From Bacillota bacterium (GTDB lineage: Bacteria > Bacillota > Clostridia > Christensenellales > Aristaeellaceae), in assembly GCA_023404715.1 (NCBI GenBank), contig JAEYAR010000062.1, positions 1-64,000 of the forward strand: a stretch of DNA of 64,000 bases, in the 5' to 3' direction. Below the pieces are notes generated by a model that ran no database searches, was not told the DNA's origin, and saw only the letters and a program-made list of their open reading frames with translations. The translations under genes and the position numbers were made by a program. Position 1 is the first letter of the stretch. Each line of letters opens with the position of its first letter. Below, piece after piece: positions 15,392 through 24,151 of the stretch.

Positions 15392-16233
15392 ACGTCATCC
15401 GTACCCGGGGGCTGTGTAAGACGTATCGCCGGTTTGAAAAGCAGGAAGGGCTGCTCGGCAGCGTCAAATCCCTCTTTCACCGGCAATACATCGAAAAGGC
15501 CGCGCTGCGCGCGTTTGATCTGGAGGTCGAGGCGGGGGAGTTCGTCGCCCTCATCGGCCCCAACGGCGCGGGCAAGACGACGCTGGTGAAGCTGCTCACG
15601 GGCATCGTCGCGCCCAGCGGCGGACAGGTCTCGGTGCTCGGTTACGAGCCCGCCCGATTGCAAAACGCGCTCAAGCAGCAGTATGCGGTGGTGATGGGCC
15701 AGAAGAGCCAGCTCTTCTTCGAGCTGACGGCAGCGGATACGTTCTTGCTTTTCAAGGAGATTTACGCCATCCCCGAGGCGCGCTACCGCGAGAACCTGCG
15801 CGCGCTCGTGGGCCTATTGGGCGCGGAGGAAGCCCTGAACGTGCAGGTGCGAACGCTCTCGCTGGGCGAGCGTATGAAGATGGAGCTGATCGCCTCGCTG
15901 CTGCACGACCCCAAGGTGCTGTTCCTCGACGAGCCGACGATCGGGCTGGACGCCGTGGCCCAGCACCAGATGCGCGCCTTTCTGCGGGCGATCAACCGCG
16001 AGCGGGGCACGACGATCCTGCTGACGTCGCACTACATGGAGGACGTCCTGCAGCTTTGCCGCCGCTGCGTGGTGATCACCGGCGGCGAGAAGCGCTACGA
16101 CGGGGATACGGAGGCGCTCTTTGAGCGGTATCATCGGGCGACGGACGAGGATGTGGGCGAGACGGTCGAGCGGATTTACCGGGAGGCAGGGCTGGCGCAG
16201 CCCAATGCAAGCGCGAGGGAGGCTGGAAGATGA
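15388..16233 (+). CDS. ABC-2 type exporter ATP-binding protein
   Basis: 281 residues. A single ABC domain: Walker A GPNGAGKTT (~residue 57), signature LSLGERMKMEL, Walker B VLFLDEPTIGLD, H-loop LTSHYMEDV. The N-terminal stretch between the first strand and Walker A is long (RRFEKQEGLLGSVKSLFHRQ), as in ATPases that serve DUF990-type permease pairs. It overlaps the mutS2-like stop and the next permease start by ATGA on both sides, so the proteins are made together. Expected to drive export through the two following permeases. Substrate unknown; antibiotic or lipid-like compounds would suit the regulatory context. Confidence 0.88.
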   Translation: MNVIRTRGLCKTYRRFEKQEGLLGSVKSLFHRQYIEKAALRAFDLEVEAGEFVALIGPNGAGKTTLVKLLTGIVAPSGGQVSVLGYEPARLQNALKQQYAVVMGQKSQLFFELTAADTFLLFKEIYAIPEARYRENLRALVGLLGAEEALNVQVRTLSLGERMKMELIASLLHDPKVLFLDEPTIGLDAVAQHQMRAFLRAINRERGTTILLTSHYMEDVLQLCRRCVVITGGEKRYDGDTEALFERYHRATDEDVGETVERIYREAGLAQPNASAREAGR

Positions 16234-17039
16234 GAAAATACGTGCAGACGGCCGTCCTCAGCTTCAAGGCGCAGATCGTCTGGCGGTTTGATACGGCGAT
16301 GACCATGGCGCTGTGCCTGTTTCAGATCCTCTTTGCGCACATCCTGTGGGGCGCGCTCTTCGCCGGGCGGCAATACATCGCCGGTTTTACGCGGGAGTCC
16401 ATGATGGCCTACGCCGTGGTCAGCGCGTTTTTGACGCAGCTGGATCTTTCCGGGGGCGTGAGCGGCGAGATCAGCGCGCGCATGCGCGACGGCACATTTT
16501 CCAAGTACATGGTGCTGCCCATGAACACGCAGGGCTATTTCCTCGCGCACACCGCGGGCGCGGCCGGGTATTACCTGATCTTCGACCTGCTCGCCGCCGG
16601 GCTGTGGATGGTCCTCTTTCGCGTGTCGTGGCCCGTGCCGCGGGACGCGGGGCTGCTCCTTTTGACGGCGCTGATGGTCGTTATGGGGCTTTCGTTCATG
16701 GTGCAGCTGAACTACCTGCTGGGCATCCTGGTGCTCAAATTTGAAAACATCGGCATCTTTCTCATGATCAAGAGCAACCTGGCGCTCTTTTTGACGGGCG
16801 CGATGATCCCGCTGGCGCTGCTTCCGCAGGGCGTGCAGGCGGCCTGCCGGGTTTTTCCCTTCTATTACGTGACCTACCTGCCCGCTATGCTGGTCATCGG
16901 CCGCTTCGCGGAAGAGAGCGCGCGGGGCGCGGCCCTGCAGGGCGTGGCCGTGCTCTCGCTATGGCTGGCGGGCGTGACGGCGCTGAACACGGCGCTCTAC
17001 GAAAGGCTGCGCGTGCGCTACGACGGGGTGGGCATATGA
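16230..17039 (+). CDS. ABC-2 exporter permease, first of a pair (DUF990-like)
   Basis: 269 residues, about six membrane helices. The conserved cytoplasmic stretch between early helices is present (GEISARMRDGTFSKYMVLPM), matching the family pattern of a short amphipathic segment with DG-T and a Pro-Met/Pro-Val pair. It starts within the ATPase stop codon and its own stop overlaps the next permease start, so it is the middle of an ATPase-permease-permease set. It should form a heterodimer with the next protein in the inner membrane. Confidence 0.82.
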   Translation: MRKYVQTAVLSFKAQIVWRFDTAMTMALCLFQILFAHILWGALFAGRQYIAGFTRESMMAYAVVSAFLTQLDLSGGVSGEISARMRDGTFSKYMVLPMNTQGYFLAHTAGAAGYYLIFDLLAAGLWMVLFRVSWPVPRDAGLLLLTALMVVMGLSFMVQLNYLLGILVLKFENIGIFLMIKSNLALFLTGAMIPLALLPQGVQAACRVFPFYYVTYLPAMLVIGRFAEESARGAALQGVAVLSLWLAGVTALNTALYERLRVRYDGVGI

Positions 17040-17827
17040 GGCGAAACATCCGCTTGATTCTGACGCTGGTGCGCATGAAGCTCTCGCATCAGATGGTCTT
17101 CCGTTTCTCCTTTTTCGGCGCCTTCTTTGTGGATGGGTCGCTGTTCCTGCTGCAAATCCTCATGTTTTCCGCGATCTATGCGCAGGTGGATACCATCGGC
17201 GGCTGGACGCGCGGGCAGATGCTGATCTTCATCGGCACGTTTTCGCTCATCAACGCGCTCAACATGGCCATCTTCTTCTTCGGCATCAACGAAATCCCAC
17301 GCAAGATCCGCGAGGGCAGCCTGGATCATTACATCACCAAGCCCGTGAACCCGCTATTGCGGTTGACGTTTGAAAATGTGAACCCCGGCTCGCTGCCGCT
17401 GGTGGCGCTGAGCGTCGCGATCATCGCTTACGGCGTGCGCGTGCAGGGCGTGCGGGTGGATGCGGGGCTGGCGCTCGGGTATACGGCGATGGTGGGGCTG
17501 ATGACGCTGCTCTGGTACGACATGGAGATCCTTTTGCGCACGCTGCCGTTCTTCACGCTCTCGATCGATGGGGCGGACCGGCTGGAGGGGACGGCGCTGG
17601 AGATGTGTATGAAGGTGCCGGGCGTGATCTTTCAGGGCGTGTGGAAGGCGCTGTTTTGCCTGTTCGTCCCTTACGGCATCATGGCGACCGTGCCGACCCA
17701 GCTGATCACGCGCACGCTCAGCCCCCTCGGCGCGATTTATGCGGCGGGTATCTGCGCTGTCTTTACGGCCTTTGCGCTGTGGTTTTGGCGCTTTGGCCTC
17801 CGGCATTACAAGAGCGCCAGCAGTTAA
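17036..17827 (+). CDS. ABC-2 exporter permease, second of a pair (DUF990-like)
   Basis: 263 residues, about six membrane helices, with the hallmark stretch IPRKIREGSLDHYITKPVNP (residues ~85-104) typical of this permease family. The start at 17036 was chosen because it overlaps the preceding stop (ATGA), as elsewhere in the operon. It completes the exporter begun at 15388. The operon appears to end here; a new promoter follows at 17851. Confidence 0.82.
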   Translation: MRRNIRLILTLVRMKLSHQMVFRFSFFGAFFVDGSLFLLQILMFSAIYAQVDTIGGWTRGQMLIFIGTFSLINALNMAIFFFGINEIPRKIREGSLDHYITKPVNPLLRLTFENVNPGSLPLVALSVAIIAYGVRVQGVRVDAGLALGYTAMVGLMTLLWYDMEILLRTLPFFTLSIDGADRLEGTALEMCMKVPGVIFQGVWKALFCLFVPYGIMATVPTQLITRTLSPLGAIYAAGICAVFTAFALWFWRFGLRHYKSASS

Positions 17828-17850
17828 TACATGCCCGGGTAGAATAGGGA

Positions 17851-17879
17851 TTGCAAAATATATGAAGATATAGTATGAT
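17851..17879 (+). promoter_or_regulatory. Promoter of the ECF sigma gene
   Basis: TTGCAA (17851-17856), 17-base spacer, TATGAT (17874-17879). This is of housekeeping type, about 125 bases upstream of the sigma gene; the DNA between holds no recognised feature. Confidence 0.55.
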
Positions 17880-18005
17880 GTGGAAAAGAAGGCTGCGCGG
17901 GTTTTCTGCGGCAGCCGGAGAATACCGGGAGGGTGTGCGTGGCTCCCGGTTTTCGACACCGTCATATTGATAAATTATTAACAATACGGAAGAGGGGTGT
18001 GTAAA

Positions 18006-18551
18006 ATGCGTTTTGAGGATGCGCAGGAACTCTTTGTCGAGGAGCTGGAGGCGAAGTATCACAAGATGATGCTCAACCGCTGCATGCGTTATGTGAACTA
18101 TGACCGGCGCTGCATGGACATCGCACAGAGCTGCGTACAGGATGTGTTGATGACGGCTTTTCAAAAGTACGCGGAGCTCAATGATCACCCGAATATCGCC
18201 GGCTGGCTAAGCCGGGCGTGCGATTTCCGCATGCCCGAGTATGCGAAAGATGCCCGCAACATCTGGAATTATGAAATCAGCTTGGATAGGCTGACGGAAC
18301 GCGGCCTGGCGGTCGGGCAGGAAGAGCCTATTCAGTGCTGGCATGAGACGGAGGCTAATCAATCGACGGTGAATGAGATGATGGATGAGCTCAGCGACTC
18401 GGATAAAGCGCTGTTGAGCGCGCGCTACATAGAAGATGGCACGATGGATGAAATTGCCAAGAAACGCGGTACGACTGTGTCGACGGTCAAGGTTCAGCTG
18501 CACCGCGCTCGGGAAAAAGCTGAAAAAATAATCCAAAAGAAAAAAGATTGA
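18006..18551 (+). CDS. ECF-type RNA polymerase sigma factor
   Basis: 181 residues. Region 2-like helices at ~20-85 (MDIAQSCVQDVLMTAFQKY) and a region 4 helix-turn-helix near the C-terminus (MDEIAKKRGTTVSTVKVQLH). Size and two-domain layout are those of an extracytoplasmic-function sigma factor. The ATG at 18006 was preferred over a GTG nine bases earlier because AGAGGGG lies at a good distance. It is followed by a one-pass membrane protein and secreted proteins, the standard sigma/anti-sigma arrangement. Its own promoter motif was not identified; the gap 18552-18618 (with GTTAACC) is a place to look. Confidence 0.82.
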   Translation: MRFEDAQELFVEELEAKYHKMMLNRCMRYVNYDRRCMDIAQSCVQDVLMTAFQKYAELNDHPNIAGWLSRACDFRMPEYAKDARNIWNYEISLDRLTERGLAVGQEEPIQCWHETEANQSTVNEMMDELSDSDKALLSARYIEDGTMDEIAKKRGTTVSTVKVQLHRAREKAEKIIQKKKD

Positions 18552-18618
18552 GGAAATTTTGTTTATTTGTTAACCAAGGCCTTCAAAAACCATCTATATA
18601 AGGTGAAGGAGCAAGAAA

Positions 18619-19494
18619 ATGAAGATCGGAGAACTTTCGAGACAAGCTCAAAAAGAGATGCTTGAACGCATGGCAAAGGACGAAGAATCTCCTTTTGAGG
18701 TTACCAATGCGGAGCTGGATGAATTGTTGCAGGCTGTGCACGCGCAAAGGGATTATGAGATGATCGCCCTATGCGACGAGGTGCTCTGCCGGCGGCACGG
18801 CATCCGTTATGAGGAGGTGGAAGCGGAAACTGGGGAAGCCTTTCGCAGGCAGCTGAAGGCGCGGATGCGGGCGGCGCGGCGCAAGAATCAAGTTCGGACG
18901 GTTTGGCAAAGTCGGGGCTTGCGCTTCGCGTCAATATGCGCGGCGCTCATCGCGGTGATCGTCTCCGTTGAGCACATCTCGTCGCGATGGACGATCAGGC
19001 AGCATAGCACGCCGGACGGGCAAGAGTGGGTAGCCGAGCCGGGGAAGCTCGCTAAGTCGGTCATCCCAGTCGGTGTAGCGGAAGGGGGAGAGGATGAGAC
19101 CTGGACGGTGTATGATCTGGACAGCCTCGTTCAGCGGCTGGGGTATCAGCTGCCGCTGATGGAGTGGATGCCGGAGGATGTTTCGTTGAGAGAGATTGAT
19201 GGATATCGGGAAAAGGCATATGATGCGGTTGATATTCGCTATGTGGGAGACGGGGACAAACTAATAATTGCCTCGTATTACAAATATTACAATGCCGACT
19301 ATGTAACTGTATCTTTCGAGCAAGATGAGGAAGGTAAGAAAATTAAGATTGAAAATGGGGAACAGGCATATGTCGCGAGCAATATGGGCGTATATTGGGG
19401 GCTGCTAACGAGAGGAAATATGCAGATTCAAATTTCATGTCGAGGATATGACCGAGAAACACTCATGCAAATTTTGAATTCGATAGGGGTGTAG
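18619..19494 (+). CDS. Membrane-anchored probable anti-sigma factor
   Basis: 291 residues. Cytoplasmic N-terminal part of ~100 residues, one membrane helix at ~101-120 (LRFASICAALIAVIVSVEHI), and an extracytoplasmic domain of ~170 residues. The end (MQIQISCRGYDRETLMQILN) resembles DUF4367-type domains found on anti-sigma-like proteins of Firmicutes. A zinc-binding HxxxCxxC anti-sigma motif is not seen in the N-terminus, so it may bind sigma by another mode. Its place directly after the ECF sigma gene makes the role likely. Start supported by AAGGTGAAGGAG. Confidence 0.7.
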   Translation: MKIGELSRQAQKEMLERMAKDEESPFEVTNAELDELLQAVHAQRDYEMIALCDEVLCRRHGIRYEEVEAETGEAFRRQLKARMRAARRKNQVRTVWQSRGLRFASICAALIAVIVSVEHISSRWTIRQHSTPDGQEWVAEPGKLAKSVIPVGVAEGGEDETWTVYDLDSLVQRLGYQLPLMEWMPEDVSLREIDGYREKAYDAVDIRYVGDGDKLIIASYYKYYNADYVTVSFEQDEEGKKIKIENGEQAYVASNMGVYWGLLTRGNMQIQISCRGYDRETLMQILNSIGV

Positions 19495-19884
19495 ATGATG
19501 AGAAAAAAAAATACAATTGCGCTGATGCTCGTAATGCTCATGGTGCTGACATCGGTTGCCGTATATGCTGATAATATAGTGCCTTTCGCAAGCACGCGCT
19601 ACAAGAACAAAGCGGCAACTTTGTCAAGCGGACTTAAATTAACCGCATCCGCTACTACCTTTGATGATTGCAAAGAGCTGGGCGTTAAGATCTATGTGCT
19701 CTATGAAAGCGATGGCACAAGAGTAAAGGCCTGGTTTCCAAAGGCCTATACAGCGGGCCATAAATGCTCATTTAGCGCGGACCTATCGTCGTATGGAGTG
19801 AGAGGAAAGTCGTATTATGTGTCCGTCACATTTAACGCAGATGGGGAAATGAAATCTAAAACGACGGGGACTGTGAAATATTAA
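19495..19884 (+). CDS. Small secreted protein, unknown function
   Basis: 129 residues beginning directly after the previous stop. Signal peptide to ~residue 25 (TIALMLVMLMVLTSVAVYA), mature part about 104 residues, rich in Ser, Thr, Lys and Tyr with alternating hydrophobics (GVKIYVLYESDGTRVKAWF), suggesting a beta-sandwich. One Cys pair is possible (DDCKEL, GHKCSF). I do not recognise the family. It could be a secreted effector or ligand handled by the adjacent transporters. Either of the two adjacent ATGs could be the start. Confidence 0.7.
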   Translation: MMRKKNTIALMLVMLMVLTSVAVYADNIVPFASTRYKNKAATLSSGLKLTASATTFDDCKELGVKIYVLYESDGTRVKAWFPKAYTAGHKCSFSADLSSYGVRGKSYYVSVTFNADGEMKSKTTGTVKY

Positions 19885-19942
19885 AGTCTCATAAAGAAAA
19901 ATACATCAAGACTCCAGATACTATGGATGTGAAGGAGTAAGG

Positions 19943-20050
19943 TTGACCGTTCTCCTGACACATAAGCAAATGCTGTGGGCGCCCGATGCCTCCGGCGTTG
20001 GAAGGGAGAGAATGCCGTTGGATTTAAAAGAACGCTTGCTTCAATTGTGA
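19943..20050 (+). CDS. Possible 35-residue TTG-start small ORF
   Basis: TTG five bases after AAGGAG opens a 35-codon frame (contains LLTHKQMLWAPDASGVGRER) ending TGA at 20048-20050, in the 292-base gap between two secreted-protein genes. The ribosome-binding site is good, but the start codon is rare and there is no signal peptide. It may be chance or a gene remnant. Confidence 0.22.
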   Translation: MTVLLTHKQMLWAPDASGVGRERMPLDLKERLLQL

Positions 20051-20058
20051 AGTAAAAA

Positions 20059-20118
20059 ATCCTTGTAAAACGTGCGGGCAGCACCCCATCGCTCGCGCGA
20101 TGGCTGTTCTACAAGGAT
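20059..20118 (+). promoter_or_regulatory. Nested hairpin upstream of the second small secreted protein
   Basis: A 9-bp perfect outer stem ATCCTTGTA (20059-20067) / TACAAGGAT (20110-20118) encloses a 7-bp inner stem CCATCGC / GCGATGG with a TCGC loop. No T run follows. It lies 59 bases before the start at 20177 and could be a processing or stability element. Confidence 0.45.
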
Positions 20119-20176
20119 GCATTTAGTATATCACACTTTGCAAAGGACAACAATCGAAAATTTATGGAGGTACAAT

Positions 20177-20548
20177 ATGAAACGGTTTGTTACGATTCTC
20201 TTGGTTGCAATGATGCTTCTGACTTTGTTTGCTGCGTCTGCCATGGCGGCGCGTGGCACTGTTGAAGCGCCGGCGAATACGTGGAAAACGGGGATCGGGT
20301 ACACTACGCGTACGGCTTCCGGAAGCTTCTGGAAAGCCGCATATGAGTCAGGCCCTGTGGGAAGCATTGATTGCTATCTCTATCGCAAGGGCGGCGATCG
20401 CTGCACGAAGATCATCGGCCTTTCAAAATCCACATCTCCCACGACTGGGCTCAACTACCTGTCCGGCCAAGCCGTTACCGGCGATCAGTACAAGTTTAAC
20501 TTCAAGGGCACTAAGGCGGGAAAGTATACCAATTATTTTAATCCATGA
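20177..20548 (+). CDS. Small secreted protein, unknown function
   Basis: 123 residues. Signal peptide to ~residue 24 (VTILLVAMMLLTLFAASAMA), mature part ~99 residues with Gly/Thr/Ser/Tyr-rich, probably beta-strand sequence and an aromatic end (KYTNYFNP). Two cysteines (IDCYLY, DRCTKI) could form a disulfide. Mature size and aromatic tail vaguely recall lactococcin-972-type bacteriocins, whose loci also carry FtsX-like proteins and an ATPase, but no family signature is clear. Start at 20177 chosen for TGGAGG and the signal peptide. Confidence 0.68.
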   Translation: MKRFVTILLVAMMLLTLFAASAMAARGTVEAPANTWKTGIGYTTRTASGSFWKAAYESGPVGSIDCYLYRKGGDRCTKIIGLSKSTSPTTGLNYLSGQAVTGDQYKFNFKGTKAGKYTNYFNP

Positions 20549-20610
20549 TTTGTCCTTTACCAGAGGAGGTGAAATACCCTCCTCTGGATTCTTAATAGAT
20601 GGAGGTAGCT

Positions 20611-21678
20611 ATGAAAATTGTGGTTTTGCTCGCGGCTTTGCTGCTGGTTCTGTCCAATTTTGCCCTGGCTGATGATTTGAATCAACTTGAGGGCCTCGCC
20701 TTTGTGGAGAATCGGGTTGTCGGCGAACTAGATACCGTCTATGACTTTCCCTTAAAAGTGGATATGCCTATGCCTGTAGACAACACAGCAAAGGTAAAGC
20801 AATATAAGATGGCCGATGTAAACATGAATGTCAAAGCGCTCAAACGACTTCTGGCGGGGAAGACGATGACCGATGCCGAGGATGCTCGGTGGGAGTATCT
20901 TGTTTATGGGGAGGACGCGCTCTTCTTGTTTCAGGAGGAGGAACTAAAATATACATGGCCTCATACCTATTATAGGTTTAGCCCGCTCGATCCTGAAAAC
21001 GCGTCCTCTGCCCTCAAAAGCGCCGACCCAATAGTTCGCTCCATCATGGATGAGCTTAATGTCGTCTACGAATATCCGTTTTACACCGTATGTGAAGCGT
21101 ACAAAACCTTAAATACACAGTTGTTATCGACGGAGATCACCTCGAAAGAGGAGGTGGCCCGGCGCCTGTTGAGCAGCAATAGCGATGCACAGCTATACGA
21201 CTACGAATATATTCAAGGGAGGAAGGGTTTTGATGATGATTACATACTGGTTATTGCTCGCTTACAGGTAGACGATATTCCGTTTGCCTTCGGCGCGATC
21301 AAGAGCCCCAGTTATCAGGACGACAACCCTATTTTTGACGAAGGGGTCTTTGGGGAGGTTCAGCTGAATAGCAAGGGACAAATTACGTATGCCAAAATCA
21401 GCAACATGCAAACCGTTGTGCAGGAAACGGCCGAACAGCGCGCCATCCTTCCTTGGACTGAATGCATATTGGCATTGTGCAACGATGATCAGGCTTTTCT
21501 CAACATGCACAGCGCCATGCTCGTAAGAGCGGAGCTGTGCTACGCCATCAATCAACGCCATGTAACCTATCCGGTCTGGCAGTTTGTCGTAGAAGTAAAC
21601 GATGCACAGTCGGGATTTCTATATGAAGCATATCCGTCCACGCATTATGTAGATGCAATCACGGGAGAATGTCTGTAA
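20611..21678 (+). CDS. Secreted protein, unknown function, related to the frameshifted gene at 10737
   Basis: 355 residues. Signal peptide of ~18 residues (VVLLAALLLVLSNFALA) and a soluble mature part with no membrane segment. The C-terminal stretch YPVWQFVVEV...THYVDAITGECL has the pattern of peptidase-propeptide/YycH-like secreted domains, where a Trp-containing strand is followed by D-A-x-T-G. The frameshifted protein at 10737-11733 shares the layout, so both loci carry one. Start at 20611 follows GGAGG. Located between the small secreted proteins and the first transporter. Function unknown. Confidence 0.7.
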   Translation: MKIVVLLAALLLVLSNFALADDLNQLEGLAFVENRVVGELDTVYDFPLKVDMPMPVDNTAKVKQYKMADVNMNVKALKRLLAGKTMTDAEDARWEYLVYGEDALFLFQEEELKYTWPHTYYRFSPLDPENASSALKSADPIVRSIMDELNVVYEYPFYTVCEAYKTLNTQLLSTEITSKEEVARRLLSSNSDAQLYDYEYIQGRKGFDDDYILVIARLQVDDIPFAFGAIKSPSYQDDNPIFDEGVFGEVQLNSKGQITYAKISNMQTVVQETAEQRAILPWTECILALCNDDQAFLNMHSAMLVRAELCYAINQRHVTYPVWQFVVEVNDAQSGFLYEAYPSTHYVDAITGECL

Positions 21679-21706
21679 TAAAACGGCGGAGAATCGGGGT
21701 GTAAGA

Positions 21707-23425
21707 ATGGATTTGTGCAGACAGCTACAACGGGGGATCAAAAGCGCAGGGTTCTGGTGCGGGTTGGCTTTAACGTTGTTTACATTGCAGTTTGTCCATA
21801 TGGATGCAAGCTTGTACTGGAAAGACCCGCTGGCTTATTTCGGAAGCGGCGATTTTTTCTACACGTTCTTGATCTCGATTTATGTGGGTATTCTTCGATT
21901 CCTGTTTCCACTCTGTGCCATACTTCCAGCCGGTATGCTGTATGCAGAGGATCAAAATTCGCGTTTTATTATCCCCACACTGCATCGACAAAGGCCGCAA
22001 AAATATATATGCACCCGGATGGCAAGCGCTGTGATCATTACGGGGCTCATGGTGATTGCGGCGATAACGATTACAACAGCGCTGTATTTGGTTGTTTGCC
22101 CAGTTGAATATCAAGAAGACAGTTTTCAAGTTATGGCGATGGGTAGCGCATATGGATGGCGTGCGCGTCCAGAGTATTTCTATGTATTCATCCTTGAAGC
22201 GACTGTTCGGTTATTGCTCTCGGCATCGTTCTGGGCGTTTATTGCGTTGGCTTTATCGGCGATTTGGCCAAACAATACGTTTATCCTCGTTGCGACGCTC
22301 GTTTTTGCTTACGCATTAGAAGCATTTCAGTTAAAGTTGGGGCTGCAGTCCTGGACTGTATCGTTTTTACAGGCGCCTGATTTGGATACAAATACACCTC
22401 TATGGATCCTGTTCTCAAAGCAAATAGCTTATTTGGCCGTCGCGGCTGCGGCTTGTTATATCTGTTTAAGATGTGCGTTATCAGCGCGTTTTCAAAAGGG
22501 GATACAATACATAAAAAGTCACATATCACGAATTGTTGAACGGTTGTCTCCGCCTCAACGTTTGCTGCTCCCGGGTAAGCTTGCGGGCGGGGTGTTTGGC
22601 CAACTGTGGATAGATTTCAGAGCCTTCTGTTCCCCTATAGCAATTCTGTGTACGCTTTTGGTTACTACAATATCTGTGTCATTGACCTCCGTGGTGTCTT
22701 ATTCAAAATATTCCATGGGTGAGCTTCTGGTCGCGACCTTTGGCGGACTCTCCTGGGTGGATCCGCAGGTGGATTTTTACGCGATTGGAAAATGGGTTTT
22801 GCTGCTGCTTCCACCTATGACAGGAATCGCATACAACCTCGAGCGTGAACTGTCCTCAAGGAGATTTATCACAATCTATCGATTTGGAGACGTTCGTAAA
22901 TGGTGGCGCAGCAAGGCGACGACTAGCCTTTTATATGCGGCATTTACGGTGTGTCTCATGTTTTTATGGACAGCGTGCATCGGCTGGATGTTGGGCGCCC
23001 GTGGCTTTTGGGTCTATGTGACGGATGCAGACGGTTTCACTGTTCCAGGAGAAAACATTCTCTTAACGCTGTTTTTGCAGTTCGGTTTGCAGGTCATCAT
23101 GCTTACGCAGCTTCAAGTTCTGTTTCACGCTATGCTTCATGAAGTGAGAGCCGGGATCATAGCGTACCTGCTGCCCGTCATTGCTCAGCTGTTAACTTGT
23201 TCTAACATTGAAGTGACAAGAAACATATGGGCTCCTGCCAATTGGGGGATGATCTTCCGCACAAGCATCTTTTGTACAAATGGTTATATAATGGCCGATG
23301 GCGAATGGCTGGATCTTTGTGCAATTCAACCTCTAAAGGCAATTTTGGCGCAGCTGCTTTGCACCCTGATGATTTATACGCTCCATAAAACGCTGATTAC
23401 ACATGTGAAACACATCAAGGCTTGA
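21707..23425 (+). CDS. Large ABC-2-like membrane permease
   Basis: 572 residues with about twelve membrane helices in two halves, without recognised enzymatic motifs. First-half helices include FLFPLCAILPAGMLYAEDQ; the second half begins near residue 300 (FCSPIAILCTLLVTTISV). The ATP-binding protein starts 16 bases after it, so it is the membrane part of an ABC-2-type exporter with both halves in one chain. The start at 21707 removes an implausible charged extension. DNA here is visibly richer in A/T than flanking genes. Confidence 0.7.
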   Translation: MDLCRQLQRGIKSAGFWCGLALTLFTLQFVHMDASLYWKDPLAYFGSGDFFYTFLISIYVGILRFLFPLCAILPAGMLYAEDQNSRFIIPTLHRQRPQKYICTRMASAVIITGLMVIAAITITTALYLVVCPVEYQEDSFQVMAMGSAYGWRARPEYFYVFILEATVRLLLSASFWAFIALALSAIWPNNTFILVATLVFAYALEAFQLKLGLQSWTVSFLQAPDLDTNTPLWILFSKQIAYLAVAAAACYICLRCALSARFQKGIQYIKSHISRIVERLSPPQRLLLPGKLAGGVFGQLWIDFRAFCSPIAILCTLLVTTISVSLTSVVSYSKYSMGELLVATFGGLSWVDPQVDFYAIGKWVLLLLPPMTGIAYNLERELSSRRFITIYRFGDVRKWWRSKATTSLLYAAFTVCLMFLWTACIGWMLGARGFWVYVTDADGFTVPGENILLTLFLQFGLQVIMLTQLQVLFHAMLHEVRAGIIAYLLPVIAQLLTCSNIEVTRNIWAPANWGMIFRTSIFCTNGYIMADGEWLDLCAIQPLKAILAQLLCTLMIYTLHKTLITHVKHIKA

Positions 23426-23441
23426 GCGGAGGAAGAGCGAA

Positions 23442-24080
23442 ATGGCATATATTGAAGTGAAGAACCTATCAAAAGCATACGGACAGCAAGTCGTCCTTTC
23501 AAATGTCACCCTTGAATGGGATGAAGGTCAAATTCATGGATTAATTGGGCGTAATGGCAGCGGAAAGACGCAGCTCTTTAAATGCGTGTGTGGCTATGTA
23601 TCGCCAGACGTGGGCACCGTCCATGTAGGAGGAAAACAAATTGGAAACGATATAGAGTATCCGCCCTCATTAGGACTTTTATTGGAAAGCCCAGGGTTTT
23701 TACCTGGATGTAGCGGATTATTTAACCTTCAATTGCTCGCGGCAATCCGATCAAAACTGACGAAGCGTGACTTGATGGAAACGCTCAAAAAAGTAGGTTT
23801 AGAGAAGGCGGGCAAGAAGCACTATGCACACTATAGCCTCGGAATGAAGCAGAGGCTTGGGATTGCACAGGCAATCATGGAAAATCCATCACTCATTGTA
23901 CTGGATGAACCGTTTAATGGGCTAGACAATGCAGGCGTACAGGAGCTTCGTACCCTTTTGCAAGGTTTGGCACAGGAGGGGAGAACAATTTTGCTCTCAA
24001 GCCACAACGCCGATGATATCCATATATTATGCAATACGGTACATGAAATTGAGGCGGGAGTTGTTTGCCGTATTCGATAG
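23442..24080 (+). CDS. ABC transporter ATP-binding protein
   Basis: 212 residues, a compact single ABC domain: Walker A GRNGSGKT (~residue 37), signature YSLGMKQRLGIAQA, Walker B LIVLDEPFNGLD, H-loop LSSHNADD. Bacteriocin-immunity/BcrA-like ATPases of similar size partner membrane proteins such as the preceding 572-residue permease. The signature serine is kept (YSLGMKQ), so ATP hydrolysis is expected. Confidence 0.85.
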   Translation: MAYIEVKNLSKAYGQQVVLSNVTLEWDEGQIHGLIGRNGSGKTQLFKCVCGYVSPDVGTVHVGGKQIGNDIEYPPSLGLLLESPGFLPGCSGLFNLQLLAAIRSKLTKRDLMETLKKVGLEKAGKKHYAHYSLGMKQRLGIAQAIMENPSLIVLDEPFNGLDNAGVQELRTLLQGLAQEGRTILLSSHNADDIHILCNTVHEIEAGVVCRIR

Positions 24081-24151
24081 AACAGTATGGGCAAACCGCG
24101 GAAATAAAAGAAATCATCTGACGAAGAGAATGCAAAGGACGGAGTGTTGTA

